Shown here one piece after another: positions 22,732-32,576 of a DNA stretch of 43,661 nt (its first letter is position 1; every line of letters starts with the position of its first letter). A program made the position numbers and the translations under genes. A model generated the notes under the pieces. The model did not search any database. It was not told where the DNA came from and was given only the letters and a program-made list of their open reading frames with translations. This DNA comes from an uncultured Oribacterium sp. (lineage in GTDB: Bacteria > Bacillota > Clostridia > Lachnospirales > Lachnospiraceae). Location: assembly GCA_934279105.1 (NCBI GenBank), contig CAKQWR010000002.1, forward strand, positions 1 to 43,661, in the 5' to 3' direction.

Positions 22732-24807
22732 ATGAAAATCAATGTTCTAAGTGATGAGACCATCAATCAGATTGCGGCCGGCGAAGTAATCGAGCGACCA
22801 CTCAGTGTCGTGAAAGAACTTCTGGAGAATGCCATCGATGCAGGAAGTACCGCGGTTTCTGTCGAAATTCGTGACGGCGGTATTTCGATGATCCGTGTGA
22901 CGGACAACGGTGGTGGCATCGCAGAAGAGGATGTACGAAACGCCTTCGTTCGTCATGCAACCTCGAAAATCCGGGATGCCCGTGACCTGCTCAGTATTCA
23001 GACGCTCGGCTTTCGTGGTGAGGCCCTCGCCTCCATCGCAAGTGTTTCACGCGTCGAGCTGATTACGAAGACGCCGGGGGCGCTCATGGCGGTGCATTAC
23101 CAGATCGAAGGAGGCGTGGAGAAGGATTTCTCCGAGATCGGTGCACCGGATGGTACGACCTTTATCGTTCGTGATCTCTTTAAAAATGTACCTGCCCGCC
23201 GTAAGTTTCTGAAGAGTCCGCAGGCGGAAGCTGCGCGAATTCAGGACATTCTGGAGAAAGAAGCACTGGCGCATCCGGAAGTAGCATTTCGATATCTGCA
23301 GGATGGTCGTCAGCTACTCGCGACACTTGGTAATGGCTCTCTGATGGATGTGATTTACTCGATTTACGGTCGTGATGTCACGAATCAGCTGATTACCGTG
23401 AATCGGGCGTATCAGCGTTCGACGATTACCGGCCTTCCGGCAGTTACGATCCGTGGTTTCGTCGGAAAACCAGTGATCACCCGCGCCAATCGAAATTTTG
23501 AGCTTTATTTCGTGAATGAACGCTTCGTAAAGAATCCGATGATAATGAAGGCCATCGAGGATGGTTACCGTGCCTTTCTCATGCAGCATAAGTTCCCGTT
23601 TGTAGTGCTCATGATTGATGTCAATCCGGAAATCGTAGATGTGAACGTGCATCCGCAGAAGCTTGAAGTACGCTTCTCTGACGGTATGCTCATCTATAAC
23701 TCTGTCCTCGACGCCGTGCAGAATGCACTCCGCCAGACAGAGCTGATCGTAAATACCGATTTGGAGCATGATGACCGAGAGACACGTTCCACATCCGCGA
23801 GCAGTAGCGGAAAATCAGATGGACAGAAAAAAGCGATCCCGCATGTCGAGCCGTTTGAAAAGAAACGTGTAGAAGAGACCCGTGAAACGTTCGTGGAGGC
23901 ACTTCGGCCAACGTTGAATCCGGAAGCAGCACCGAAAGAGGATATCTATCTTCAGAGACAGCATACGGGCAGCAGCGGCGATACGCTCCATGAACGTCGG
24001 GGCGGACATGATTCCGGATTTACGCTGAAGGATTTTGATGCTTCCATGAGGGAAGCTCGGAACGAAAATACAGTACATATTCAGAATTCCGTGACGGCTT
24101 CGGATGTAGTTTCTTCGACCACTTCGGAGGCTGCGGAAAGCGAATCGGTGACCGTAGAAGAGGTGACACAGGTTCAGAAGCCGGAGCAGGAAACGCTGTT
24201 TTCGGATCGTTTTCTGAGTGAAGAGGCCCGCATTACTCATCGCATCATCGGACAGGTCTTCGAAACCTACTGGCTGGTTGAGTACGGTGACAAGCTTTAT
24301 ATCATCGATCAGCATGCAGCGCACGAAAAGGTAAATTTCGAGCGCATGATGAAGCGGCTTCGCGAAAAGAAGCCGGCAAGTCAGTATCTGAATCCGCCGA
24401 TTCTTCTTACATTGACAGCGGAGGAAGCCCGTATCTTAGAGGAGCATATGAGCTCTTTCGAACAGCTCGGGTATGTCATTTCTGGCCTTGGCGGACGTGA
24501 TTACAGTGTTTCTGCGGTGCCGACAGATCTTCCGGAGCTCGGTAAGAAGGAGCTTCTTCTTGAAATGCTCGATGAACTTACGGATGAAACCGGTATGACG
24601 ACGCCGGATACGGTATATGATAAAATTGCGTCGATGTCCTGTAAGGCTGCCGTGAAGGGGAACAATAAGCTGAGTCTTATGGAAGCAGATGCCCTGATCG
24701 GTGAGCTCCTGACGCTTGACAACCCGTACGCCTGCCCACATGGGCGGCCGACCATCATCTCGATGTCGAAAACCGAACTCGAGAAGAAGTTTAAGCGTAT
24801 CGTCTAA
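22732..24807 (+). CDS. mutL: DNA mismatch repair protein MutL (endonuclease type)
   Basis: Couples mismatch recognition to strand incision. 691 residues. The GHKL ATPase motifs are ENAIDAG, VTDNGGGI and TLGFRGEALASI. A long low-complexity linker (about 340-480) follows, rich in Ser, Thr and Glu. The C-terminal domain has the metal-binding endonuclease motif DQHAAHEKVNFE (DQHA-x2-E-x4-E), plus SCKAAVKGN and CPHGRP, so this MutL should nick DNA itself, as expected where MutH is absent. ATG 22732 is chosen because AGAAGGA (22717-22723) lies 8 bases before it and it gives the canonical MKINVLSDETINQIAAGEV; the upstream in-frame ATG 22693 adds an Arg-rich stretch with no support. Confidence 0.97.
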   Translation: MKINVLSDETINQIAAGEVIERPLSVVKELLENAIDAGSTAVSVEIRDGGISMIRVTDNGGGIAEEDVRNAFVRHATSKIRDARDLLSIQTLGFRGEALASIASVSRVELITKTPGALMAVHYQIEGGVEKDFSEIGAPDGTTFIVRDLFKNVPARRKFLKSPQAEAARIQDILEKEALAHPEVAFRYLQDGRQLLATLGNGSLMDVIYSIYGRDVTNQLITVNRAYQRSTITGLPAVTIRGFVGKPVITRANRNFELYFVNERFVKNPMIMKAIEDGYRAFLMQHKFPFVVLMIDVNPEIVDVNVHPQKLEVRFSDGMLIYNSVLDAVQNALRQTELIVNTDLEHDDRETRSTSASSSGKSDGQKKAIPHVEPFEKKRVEETRETFVEALRPTLNPEAAPKEDIYLQRQHTGSSGDTLHERRGGHDSGFTLKDFDASMREARNENTVHIQNSVTASDVVSSTTSEAAESESVTVEEVTQVQKPEQETLFSDRFLSEEARITHRIIGQVFETYWLVEYGDKLYIIDQHAAHEKVNFERMMKRLREKKPASQYLNPPILLTLTAEEARILEEHMSSFEQLGYVISGLGGRDYSVSAVPTDLPELGKKELLLEMLDELTDETGMTTPDTVYDKIASMSCKAAVKGNNKLSLMEADALIGELLTLDNPYACPHGRPTIISMSKTELEKKFKRIV

Positions 24808-24915
24808 TGCTTCGGCTGAAGGCTGCCTTAGAAAACTGTAGCCGATAATGTACGACCATGAAGTGTTTCATGCGGAGGGACCATCTGTGGTTTCGAAAGA
24901 GTGGAGGAAATCTAA

Positions 24916-25980
24916 ATGAAAATAAAAATAGAAAAGAAACCGCTCATCATTATTGCAGGGCCGACGGCGGTGGGAAAAACAAGTACTTCGGTGGCGCTGG
25001 CGAAGGTGCTGAATGGTGAAATCGTTTCGGCTGATTCTGTGCAGGTCTATCGTGGTCTCGACATCGGTTCTGCGAAGGTGACGAAGGAGGAAATGGATGG
25101 TGTTCCGCATCATCTGATCGATGTTATCGATGTAGATACGGATTATGATGTGCAGCTTTTTCAGAAGATGGCAACAGAGGCGATCGAGGGGATCTATCAG
25201 CGTGGACATGTGCCGATTCTGGTTGGTGGTACCGGCTTCTATATTCAGGCGCTTCTCTATGGTATCAACTTTACGGAAGAGGATGATGCGAAGCAGCGAG
25301 AGGTGCAGGCACGGCTCCAGGCGATTGCAGATCAACCGAGCGGACCGGAGCAGCTTTATCAGCGACTGCTCGATGTTGATCCGAAGTCAACGGAGAAAAT
25401 CCACGCCCATAACGTTCGTCGTGTAATACGTGCGCTCACCTTTTATGATCTTCATGGTACAGCGATTTCTGCTCATAATGAGGAGGAACGTGCGAAGGCA
25501 GCCATTTATGACAGTGCATTTTTCGTCCTGAATGACGAGCGGGAGAAGCTTTATGAGCGCATCAATCGGCGAGTGGAGGGCATGTTATCAGATGGTCTTC
25601 TTGAGGAGTGCATCTGGCTTCGGGCGCAGAATCTGCCAGCGGAGCGCACTTCGATGAAGGGCATCGGTTACCGCGAAGTGCTCACGGCCATCGATACGAT
25701 TCTTGCGTATCAGAAGGGGATTTCCATCGATGAAGCGGCGAAATGCAGTGTGTCGGAAGAGGAACTCCGGGCACTACCGCTTGAAACCGCAGAAAATCGT
25801 GTTATAATGGCTCAGGCTGTCGCGAAAATTCAGCAGAACTCGCGGAATTATGCGAAGCGTCAGCTTACCTGGTTTCGTCGTGAACGAGACGTTCACTGGG
25901 TAGAGCTTCAGAATTATGAATATAAGAAGGAAAAGATAGTAGAATGGATAATCGAGACATGTTTCGCGCATTGGGCATAA
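24916..25980 (+). CDS. miaA: tRNA dimethylallyltransferase
   Basis: Transfers a dimethylallyl group to A37 of UNN-reading tRNAs, giving the substrate of MiaB. 354 residues, slightly longer than the usual 300-320. The P-loop GPTAVGKTS is near residue 16; DSVQVYRGLDIGSAK, PHHLIDV and VGGTGFYIQALLYG follow; KGIGYREV and the C-terminal YAKRQLTWFRRE are family marks. GGAGG precedes ATG 24916. Its last 37 bases overlap the next gene. The hfq gene that often follows miaA is absent. Confidence 0.96.
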   Translation: MKIKIEKKPLIIIAGPTAVGKTSTSVALAKVLNGEIVSADSVQVYRGLDIGSAKVTKEEMDGVPHHLIDVIDVDTDYDVQLFQKMATEAIEGIYQRGHVPILVGGTGFYIQALLYGINFTEEDDAKQREVQARLQAIADQPSGPEQLYQRLLDVDPKSTEKIHAHNVRRVIRALTFYDLHGTAISAHNEEERAKAAIYDSAFFVLNDEREKLYERINRRVEGMLSDGLLEECIWLRAQNLPAERTSMKGIGYREVLTAIDTILAYQKGISIDEAAKCSVSEEELRALPLETAENRVIMAQAVAKIQQNSRNYAKRQLTWFRRERDVHWVELQNYEYKKEKIVEWIIETCFAHWA

Positions 25981-27224
25981 AGGAAGAGGTCTATACACTC
26001 TGTGAGGAGGCACTCGCTGATCTTAAGGATCGTTTTTCAGAGATCGACAGCATCGCGGAGTATAATCAGCTGAAGGTTGTGAAGGCTTTTCAGGACGCGC
26101 ACGTATCCGAAGCGCATCTTTATGGCACGACCGGCTATGGGTACGATGATATCGGTCGTGATACCCTCGAGCAGGTTTATGCCAATGTTTTCGGCACAGA
26201 GGATGCACTTGTCCGCTCACAGATTACCTCCGGCACACATGCACTCGGCATCGCCCTCGCCGGAAATACCCGCCCGGGAGATGAAATTCTCTGCCCGGCT
26301 GGCGGCCCGTACGATACCCTTGAAGAAATCATCGGTATTCGTCCTTCTACAGGCAGTCTTGCAGAGTACGGCATCAGCTATCGTCAGGTGGATCTGCTGC
26401 CGGATGGTGGCTTCGATTACGATGGCATTCGTGCCGACATTAACGAGCGTACACATCTCGTTGAGATTCAGCGTTCGAAGGGCTATGCAACCCGTGACAC
26501 CTTCTCACCGGAACAGATCGGCGAGCTGATTTCTTTTGTAAAATCCATTAAGCCGGATGTGATCTGCATGGTTGATAACTGCTATGGCGAGTTCACACGT
26601 CGCGAGGAGCCATCGATGTATGGCGCAGATATGGTCGTCGGTTCCCTGATTAAGAATCCGGGCGGCGGACTGGCACCACTGGGTGGTTATATCGCCGGTA
26701 CGAAGGAATGTGTTGAGCGTGCGGCTGTTCGTCTTACGACTCCGGGCCTCGGCAAGGAAGTCGGCGCTTCGCTTGATAATAATAAGTTGTTCTATCAGGG
26801 TCTTTTCATGTCACCGGTGATTACAGCCAATGCTGAAAAAACGGCCATCTTCGCTGCAAAGGTATACGAGCGTCTGGGGTATCAGTGCCATCCGAGTGCG
26901 GATGCCACACGCTATGATATCATTCAGGCCATCACCCTCGGATCAGAGGATGCAATGGTAGCCTTCTGTCAGGGAATCCAGGCAGCAGCACCGATCGACA
27001 GTTTCGTTACGCCGTATCCGGATGCGATGCCGGGCTATGACAGTAAGGTCATTATGGCGGCAGGTGCCTTCGTACAGGGAAGCTCCATCGAGCTTTCGGC
27101 GGATGGTCCGATCCGTGCACCATACAATGTCTATTTCCAGGGTGGCCTCACCTGGTACCATGGAAAACTCGGCATTATGATGTCGGTTCAGAAGATGCTT
27201 GAAAAGGGACTGATCAGCCTTTGA
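25944..27224 (+). CDS. Met-gamma-lyase-like PLP enzyme (YnbB / 'aluminium resistance' family)
   Basis: 426-residue fold-type I PLP protein. The N-terminal FGTEDALVRSQITSGTHALGIAL region binds cofactor; the Asp-containing VCMVDNCYGEF-like string (residues near 205) and SLIKNPGGGLAPLGGYIAG carry the presumed PLP lysine. It matches the family named methionine gamma-lyase-like or aluminium-resistance protein (B. subtilis YnbB); its true substrate is not established. ATG 25944 lies inside the end of miaA with AGAAGGAA about 12 bases upstream; ATG 25959 is an alternative. miaA-ynbB adjacency is common in Firmicutes. A strong terminator follows 39 bases after the stop. Confidence 0.9.
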   Translation: MDNRDMFRALGIKEEVYTLCEEALADLKDRFSEIDSIAEYNQLKVVKAFQDAHVSEAHLYGTTGYGYDDIGRDTLEQVYANVFGTEDALVRSQITSGTHALGIALAGNTRPGDEILCPAGGPYDTLEEIIGIRPSTGSLAEYGISYRQVDLLPDGGFDYDGIRADINERTHLVEIQRSKGYATRDTFSPEQIGELISFVKSIKPDVICMVDNCYGEFTRREEPSMYGADMVVGSLIKNPGGGLAPLGGYIAGTKECVERAAVRLTTPGLGKEVGASLDNNKLFYQGLFMSPVITANAEKTAIFAAKVYERLGYQCHPSADATRYDIIQAITLGSEDAMVAFCQGIQAAAPIDSFVTPYPDAMPGYDSKVIMAAGAFVQGSSIELSADGPIRAPYNVYFQGGLTWYHGKLGIMMSVQKMLEKGLISL

Positions 27225-27263
27225 GCGTGAGCGATTTAAAACATCAAGACACAGATTCATCAC

Positions 27264-27295
27264 AAAACCGTAAACTCTTGGCAGTTTACGGTTTT
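27264..27295 (+). terminator. Intrinsic terminator ending the mutS-miaA operon
   Basis: AAAACCGTAAACT (27264-27276) pairs perfectly with AGTTTACGGTTTT (27283-27295) around CTTGGC. The right arm ends in four Ts. The A-rich left arm would also let it act on the opposite strand. Confidence 0.9.
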
Positions 27296-27313
27296 CATGC
27301 TTTATGTTAGAAT
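27285..27313 (+). promoter_or_regulatory. radC-mre operon promoter, overlapping the terminator
   Basis: -35 TTTACG (27285-27290) lies in the terminator's right arm; 17-base spacer; -10 TAGAAT (27308-27313) with TGT before it. Transcription would start near 27320 and radC at 27359 follows with AAGGAG at 27348-27353. Confidence 0.6.
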
Positions 27314-27358
27314 AGGGCATCGTGGGCTCCATGTTCTTCCCTGGGACAAGGAGTAAAA

Positions 27359-28069
27359 ATGTGTAATAAATGGAATGAGCTGAAACCTGAAGACATGCCG
27401 TATGAGAAATGTATGGCACTCGGGCCCGGGAGTCTTACGGATGCTGAGCTTCTCGCGATTCTCCTCCGGACAGGAACCAGACATCACTCGGTCCTCGAAG
27501 TATCGGAAAAGGTACTGTCGATCAATCCTGAATTTGACGGACTGGTGGGCATGATGCATTTTACCCCCGCTGAATATCAGCAGGTGGAGGGGATCGGACG
27601 TGTCAAGGCGATACAGCTCAGCGTTGTCGGTGAAATCGCACACCGAATCTGGCAGCGTGCGAAGCGTGTGAAGCATACCGTGTTTTCACGCCCGGAACAG
27701 GTCGCTGAGTACTATATGGAAGATCTTCGTTACCTCGACCATGAGGTCGTCCGTGTGCTGTATCTCGATTATCAGATGCAGCTCATAAAAGACAAGCTTC
27801 TTTCGACCGGAACCTGCTGCCGTTCTGCGATTTCGTCGCGTGATATCTTTATCGAAGCACTGAATTTACGTGCAGCCTGTTTCATCATGGTACATAATCA
27901 CCCGAGTGGTGATCCTTCACCGTCCGATGAAGATATTCAGTTCACACAAGAGCTGGAGTGGGCAGCGACGCTTGTCGGCATCCGTCTGATCGACCATGTC
28001 GTCATCGGCGACAATCGTTATATAAGCTTCAGAGAACAGGAATTAATCAGTGGAAAACAAGAAGAGTAA
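27359..28069 (+). CDS. radC: RadC/JAMM-domain protein
   Basis: 236 residues. An N-terminal helix-hairpin-helix region (SLTDAELLAILLRTGT, then VEGIGRVKAIQL) leads into the JAMM metal site His179-x-His181-Pro-Ser-Gly-Asp with Asp192 (HNHPSGDPSPSDED). The family is named for a DNA-repair phenotype later attributed elsewhere; its activity is not established. It is often next to mreB/mreC in Firmicutes. The end of the gene overlaps the GTG start of mreC by 20 bases, so the two are translated together. Confidence 0.95.
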   Translation: MCNKWNELKPEDMPYEKCMALGPGSLTDAELLAILLRTGTRHHSVLEVSEKVLSINPEFDGLVGMMHFTPAEYQQVEGIGRVKAIQLSVVGEIAHRIWQRAKRVKHTVFSRPEQVAEYYMEDLRYLDHEVVRVLYLDYQMQLIKDKLLSTGTCCRSAISSRDIFIEALNLRAACFIMVHNHPSGDPSPSDEDIQFTQELEWAATLVGIRLIDHVVIGDNRYISFREQELISGKQEE

Positions 28070-29111
28070 GTATATCTTTATTGTTCTTTCGGTACTTTGC
28101 GTCATGATGATCGTTCTTTCAACTGTAAAGGACGGTCTCATGAATCCGATTCGAAATACGATCGGCTATGTGCTGGTGCCGCTTCAGTCCGGCGTGAATC
28201 GCGTCGGCTATGGCCTTTATGAGGAACTTCAGGATCATCGAACGCTGAAGGAAGTACAGGCAGAGAACAAACGACTAAATGATCGAATCGATCTGCTCAC
28301 GGAGGAGAACAACCGGCTTGCCCAGAATGAGGGTGAGCTTGCCCGCCTCCGTGATCTTTATGCCCTGGATCAGGATTATCTTCAGTATGAGAAGGTTGCG
28401 GCCCGTGTTATCGCGAAGGATTCCGAGAATTGGTTTCAAGTATTCCGTATAGACAAAGGATCACAGGATGGAATTCGTGTTGATCAGAATGTGATGGCCA
28501 ACGGCGGTCTCGTCGGCATCGTTACGGATGTTGGTTTGAATTATGCGACTGTTCGATCCATTATCGATGATGAGTCCAGAGTATCTGCGATGTGCCTGCA
28601 GTCGAGTACGACCTGCATCGTTGCAGGCGATCTGACGCTTTATCAGCAGGGACGTCTCCGTATCACGGATATGCAGAAGAACGCTGCGATTCAGGATGGC
28701 GATCGTATCGTTACGTCGAATATTTCTTCGAAGTTTATGCCGGGCATTCTGGTTGGATATGCGGTGGATATTAAGGATGATAAGAAGAAGCTGATGAAGA
28801 CCGGCTATCTGATTCCGGCGGCTGATTTCGATGATCTGACCGAGGTTCTGGTACTGAAGGATGTGAAAGCAGACAGTTTCCTGGACCAGAATGATGGTCA
28901 GGATGTTCTGATGAAAAATACGGTGGCGAGCACTCCGGCGACAGCAGACGGCACGGAAGCATCATCTTCTGCAGATGCTGCAGAAACCCAGAGTATCGTT
29001 GCAACACAGGCAGAATCCCAGTGGTCCGGAATGGAAGGACTGACGCCACTTAGTGAAATCACAGGGAAGTCAGAGAGTGCTGAGGACACACCGGAGGAAA
29101 GTGCGGGTTGA
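28050..29111 (+). CDS. mreC: Rod-shape-determining protein MreC
   Basis: Periplasmic-side scaffold of the cell-wall elongation complex, 353 residues. One membrane helix is at about residues 7-26; a coiled coil rich in Glu/Asn/Leu heptads follows at about 68-108; the beta-domain carries GLVGIVTDVGLNYATVRSI and GDRIVTSNISSKFMPGILVG. The last 60 residues are Ser/Ala/Thr-rich and probably disordered. The start is GTG 28050, inside radC. mreB, which normally precedes mreC, is not between radC and this gene. Confidence 0.93.
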   Translation: MENKKSKYIFIVLSVLCVMMIVLSTVKDGLMNPIRNTIGYVLVPLQSGVNRVGYGLYEELQDHRTLKEVQAENKRLNDRIDLLTEENNRLAQNEGELARLRDLYALDQDYLQYEKVAARVIAKDSENWFQVFRIDKGSQDGIRVDQNVMANGGLVGIVTDVGLNYATVRSIIDDESRVSAMCLQSSTTCIVAGDLTLYQQGRLRITDMQKNAAIQDGDRIVTSNISSKFMPGILVGYAVDIKDDKKKLMKTGYLIPAADFDDLTEVLVLKDVKADSFLDQNDGQDVLMKNTVASTPATADGTEASSSADAAETQSIVATQAESQWSGMEGLTPLSEITGKSESAEDTPEESAG

Positions 29112-29119
29112 GGTTTGGT

Positions 29120-29671
29120 ATGAAATCACTTTTTAAACGGAAACTACCGAAATTTAAACCTGTAAAGCGGAAGACGAAGCAGAAGCTCCGGATTTTGTTT
29201 TATATCGCATCGCTGGGACTTGCGTTTCTGATTCAGACCAGTGTATTTCCGTTGATTCCGTTTCTTGCGGCATCTCCGAATCTTTTATTGATTCTGACTT
29301 TTTCCTTCGGCTTTCTTCATGGAAGTCTGCCGGGAATGATATACGGACTGGGCGCAGGGCTTCTGATGGATCTTTTCTATTCCGGCCCGTTTGGCTTTTA
29401 TAGTCTGGTATTTGTCATCATCGGATATATCAATGGTTTTTTCAGCCGCTTTTACTATGAGGAATACATTACACTTCCGATGTTCATGTGTGTATTCAAT
29501 TTGCTGATGTATCATATCTATATCTATGTGTTCCGTTTTCTCATACGATTAAAGCTGAATCTGATCTATTATGGATTGCATATTGTGCTGCCATCCATCG
29601 TTTTTTCACTACTCGTCACACTGGTACTGTATCGTTTCTTCTTCTCTGCACATGAGAGAATCGAAAGGTAG
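29120..29671 (+). CDS. mreD: Rod-shape-determining protein MreD
   Basis: 183-residue membrane protein with a Lys/Arg-rich N-terminus and about five hydrophobic helices: SLGLAFLIQTSVFP, SPNLLLILTFSFGFLHGSLPGM, YGLGAGLLMDLFYSGPFGFY and two more. The SLPGMxYGLGAGLLMDL pattern is typical of MreD. ATG 29120 has GAGGT at 29110-29114 five bases upstream; TTG 29108, overlapping the mreC stop and spaced 10 bases from GGAGG at 29093-29097, is an alternative. It works with MreC, PBP2 and RodA. Confidence 0.88.
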   Translation: MKSLFKRKLPKFKPVKRKTKQKLRILFYIASLGLAFLIQTSVFPLIPFLAASPNLLLILTFSFGFLHGSLPGMIYGLGAGLLMDLFYSGPFGFYSLVFVIIGYINGFFSRFYYEEYITLPMFMCVFNLLMYHIYIYVFRFLIRLKLNLIYYGLHIVLPSIVFSLLVTLVLYRFFFSAHERIER

Positions 29672-29682
29672 AAGGTTATCCA

Positions 29683-32553
29683 TTGTTCAAAGAATTACTG
29701 AGTACAGTTAAAGAATTTATCATACGCTTCGTCAGCTCCCGTCTTTTTGCGCTGGGGCTGATTTTTACGATTCTGTTTGCGGTTCTGGCAGGTCGTCTGT
29801 TTGAACTTCAGATTATAAATGGTGACCAGTATATGGAAGACTACCAGAGCCGTACACTGACGAAGGTCACCACCGTCGGCACGCGTGGTAATATTTATGA
29901 TCGTGATGGACGACTGCTGGCTTATAATGAACTTCAGTACAACATCACCATTGCAGATAACGGTGCCTATGACACTACCAACAGCGGCATCAATCGTCGT
30001 AACCTCATGCTGTATCACCTTGCGCAGATCATCGAGAAGTATGGCTATACGGTAGACGGACAGTATAAGATCAAACTGGATGAGAATCATGAACTTCAGT
30101 TTACGACCAGTTCTGATAACGACCGAAAGCGTCTGATTGCAAATATCCGTGGACGGAATGTGTCGGATCTTGATGAGAAGGCCTTTAAAATCAGTGCGAA
30201 AGAGGCATTTGCGACCTCTAAGCGCCGTTATCGTTTTGATAATATCAAAGATGAAAAGGGCAATGCGATCGTCCTGGAGGATGAGACTGCACTTGATATG
30301 ATCAATATCTTCTATACCATGCGTCTCACTGCTTATCAGCGTTATCAGACCACAACCATCGTAAAGAATGTATCGAAGGAGTGTATGGCTGAGATTCTGG
30401 AATCCAAGGGCGAACTTCAGGGTGTTGACATCGAAAATGTGTCTGTCCGAAAGTATAATTATGCCCCCTATCTTAGTCATATCGTGGGTTATACCGGTCA
30501 GGTCAGAGAAGACCAGCTGGCGGAACTTCGAAAGACTGATGAAAGCTATGAGCTGAATGATACCGTCGGCGTCTGGGGTCTCGAGAAGAGTATGGAAACG
30601 GAACTGAAAGGACAGAAGGGCTATCGGGAGATGTATCTGAATTCTGTCGGCTCAGTTCTGGAAGTTGTTTCCGAAACGGAAGCGAAGGCGGGCAATGATA
30701 TTTATACCACGATTTCAGCCAATGATCAGATTGCAATCTATCATCTTCTCGAGCAGGAACTTGCCGGTATCCTGGCATCAAAAATCGTCGAGTCCGACGC
30801 GCCACAGAATGCCCATGTGAAGCAGTCGCAGATCACCATCCCGGTAAAGGATGCATATTTCCAGCTCATCAATAATAATGTTTTGGATTCAAGTCAGTTT
30901 GCGAATGCGACACCAGGAAGTGCGGAGCGTCAGATTGCCGATATTTTTGCAAGTAATAAGGAACGGAAGCTTCAAAGAATTGAAGCAGAGCTTCTTTCTC
31001 CAAGTACAAGTAATCTGAATGAGCTGTCAAAGGATATGCAGGCGTTTATCGTCTATATTTACGATTATCTGTGCAGTGATGCCTCCGGGATGATCAAAGC
31101 TTCGAATCAGAAGTTTAAAGATTCAGAGGCGTACCAGTCCTGGAGAAATGACACCATCAGCCTTCATGATTTTATCATCGCAGGTATCGAAGAAGCATGG
31201 CTCGATACATCGAAGCTTTCATTATCGGATGATTATTATGATACAGAGAACATCTATACACAGCTGGTACAGCAGCTGATGGAACGTCTGAAGGAAGACA
31301 CCGATTTCGATAAGGTACTCTATAAATATGCAATCGCAGACAATACGCTTCAGGGCTATCTATTGCTGATGGCGTTGTTTGAACAGGGGGTTCTGCCGGA
31401 GGATGCGCAGGCATATTTACAGTTATCAACCGGTGATGCCCACTATGCATATACCTTCCTGATACAGAAGGTACGGGAGATTGCACTGACACCGGCACAG
31501 CTGGCACTGGATCCATGCAATGGTTCGGTTGTCGTTACCGATGTGAAAACAGGTAAAATTCGTGCGCTCGTAACCTACCCTGGTTTTGACAATAATCGCA
31601 TCACGGAGAGTGATTATCTTGCAAAGGTAAATAAGGACCTTTCACTGCCGCTCCTTAATAATGCGACCCAGACACAGCTGGCGCCCGGATCTACGTTTAA
31701 GCCGATTACGTCGATTGCAGCGATGGAAGAAGGGGTGATCGATCTCAGCACCATCATCGACTGTACCGGAATTTATAAAGAGGTAACGCCGAATATCAAG
31801 TGCTGGATCTATCCGGAAAAGCATGGCGAAGAGAATATCATCGCAGGTCTCAAGAATTCCTGTAACTTTTTCTTTGCGGAAGTCGGACATCGGCTTGCGA
31901 CGGATCCGAATGGTATTTATAATCAGACCCTCGGACTGGAGCGCATACAGAAATACGCGGCGGACTTCGGACTGGATTCTCTTTCGGGCGTGGAAATAGA
32001 CGAAACGAAACCGCACATATCGGACTATGATCCGGAACGTTCAGCCATGGGTCAGGGTAATCATGCATACAATAATGTGCAGCTTGCCCGCTATATCACG
32101 GCAGTAGCGAACCGGGGAACGGTATTCGATCTTTCGATTCTTGATAAGGTGACCGATTCGGATGGCAACGTTCTTCGGACGATTGAGCCGAAGGTGAAGG
32201 AGCAGCTGGCGTTCAGCACCGTGACATGGAATGCAGTGCAGACGGGATTACGTGAGATGATTACGGAAGGTGTTGCGAAGAATGTCTTCAGTCGACAGAA
32301 TATTCCGATTGCCGGTAAGACTGGTACGGCACAGGAGCGTGAAGATCGTGGTAACCATGCGGTTTTCGTTTCCTATGCACCTTGCGATAATCCGGAAATT
32401 GCGGTTACGGTCAATATCCCGTATGGATATTCTTCCGGTAATGCCGCAAACCTTGCGAATTATGTTTACAATTATTGTTATGGTAAGGACAGCCTCGATG
32501 CAATTCTTTCGAGAGACGCATCCTACATTTCTTCACTTAATGTTTCAGACTAA
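29683..32553 (+). CDS. mrdA: Penicillin-binding protein 2 (elongation transpeptidase)
   Basis: Class B PBP that cross-links peptidoglycan made by RodA. 956 residues, well above the 600-700 usual for PBP2. One N-terminal membrane helix (FALGLIFTILFAVLAGRLFELQ) is followed by the dimerisation domain RGNIYDRDGRLLAYN. Active-site motifs are Ser670-Thr-Phe-Lys673, Ser726-Cys-Asn728 and Lys879-Thr-Gly-Thr882. The extra length lies in about 250 helical residues (roughly 345-600) between the pedestal and GSVVVTDVKTGKIRALVTYPG. I believe such an insertion occurs in other Lachnospiraceae PBP2s. Start is TTG 29683 with GAAGG seven bases upstream. Confidence 0.95.
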   Translation: MFKELLSTVKEFIIRFVSSRLFALGLIFTILFAVLAGRLFELQIINGDQYMEDYQSRTLTKVTTVGTRGNIYDRDGRLLAYNELQYNITIADNGAYDTTNSGINRRNLMLYHLAQIIEKYGYTVDGQYKIKLDENHELQFTTSSDNDRKRLIANIRGRNVSDLDEKAFKISAKEAFATSKRRYRFDNIKDEKGNAIVLEDETALDMINIFYTMRLTAYQRYQTTTIVKNVSKECMAEILESKGELQGVDIENVSVRKYNYAPYLSHIVGYTGQVREDQLAELRKTDESYELNDTVGVWGLEKSMETELKGQKGYREMYLNSVGSVLEVVSETEAKAGNDIYTTISANDQIAIYHLLEQELAGILASKIVESDAPQNAHVKQSQITIPVKDAYFQLINNNVLDSSQFANATPGSAERQIADIFASNKERKLQRIEAELLSPSTSNLNELSKDMQAFIVYIYDYLCSDASGMIKASNQKFKDSEAYQSWRNDTISLHDFIIAGIEEAWLDTSKLSLSDDYYDTENIYTQLVQQLMERLKEDTDFDKVLYKYAIADNTLQGYLLLMALFEQGVLPEDAQAYLQLSTGDAHYAYTFLIQKVREIALTPAQLALDPCNGSVVVTDVKTGKIRALVTYPGFDNNRITESDYLAKVNKDLSLPLLNNATQTQLAPGSTFKPITSIAAMEEGVIDLSTIIDCTGIYKEVTPNIKCWIYPEKHGEENIIAGLKNSCNFFFAEVGHRLATDPNGIYNQTLGLERIQKYAADFGLDSLSGVEIDETKPHISDYDPERSAMGQGNHAYNNVQLARYITAVANRGTVFDLSILDKVTDSDGNVLRTIEPKVKEQLAFSTVTWNAVQTGLREMITEGVAKNVFSRQNIPIAGKTGTAQEREDRGNHAVFVSYAPCDNPEIAVTVNIPYGYSSGNAANLANYVYNYCYGKDSLDAILSRDASYISSLNVSD

Positions 32554-32576
32554 GGAGACGGAAGAGTAACAGACTG

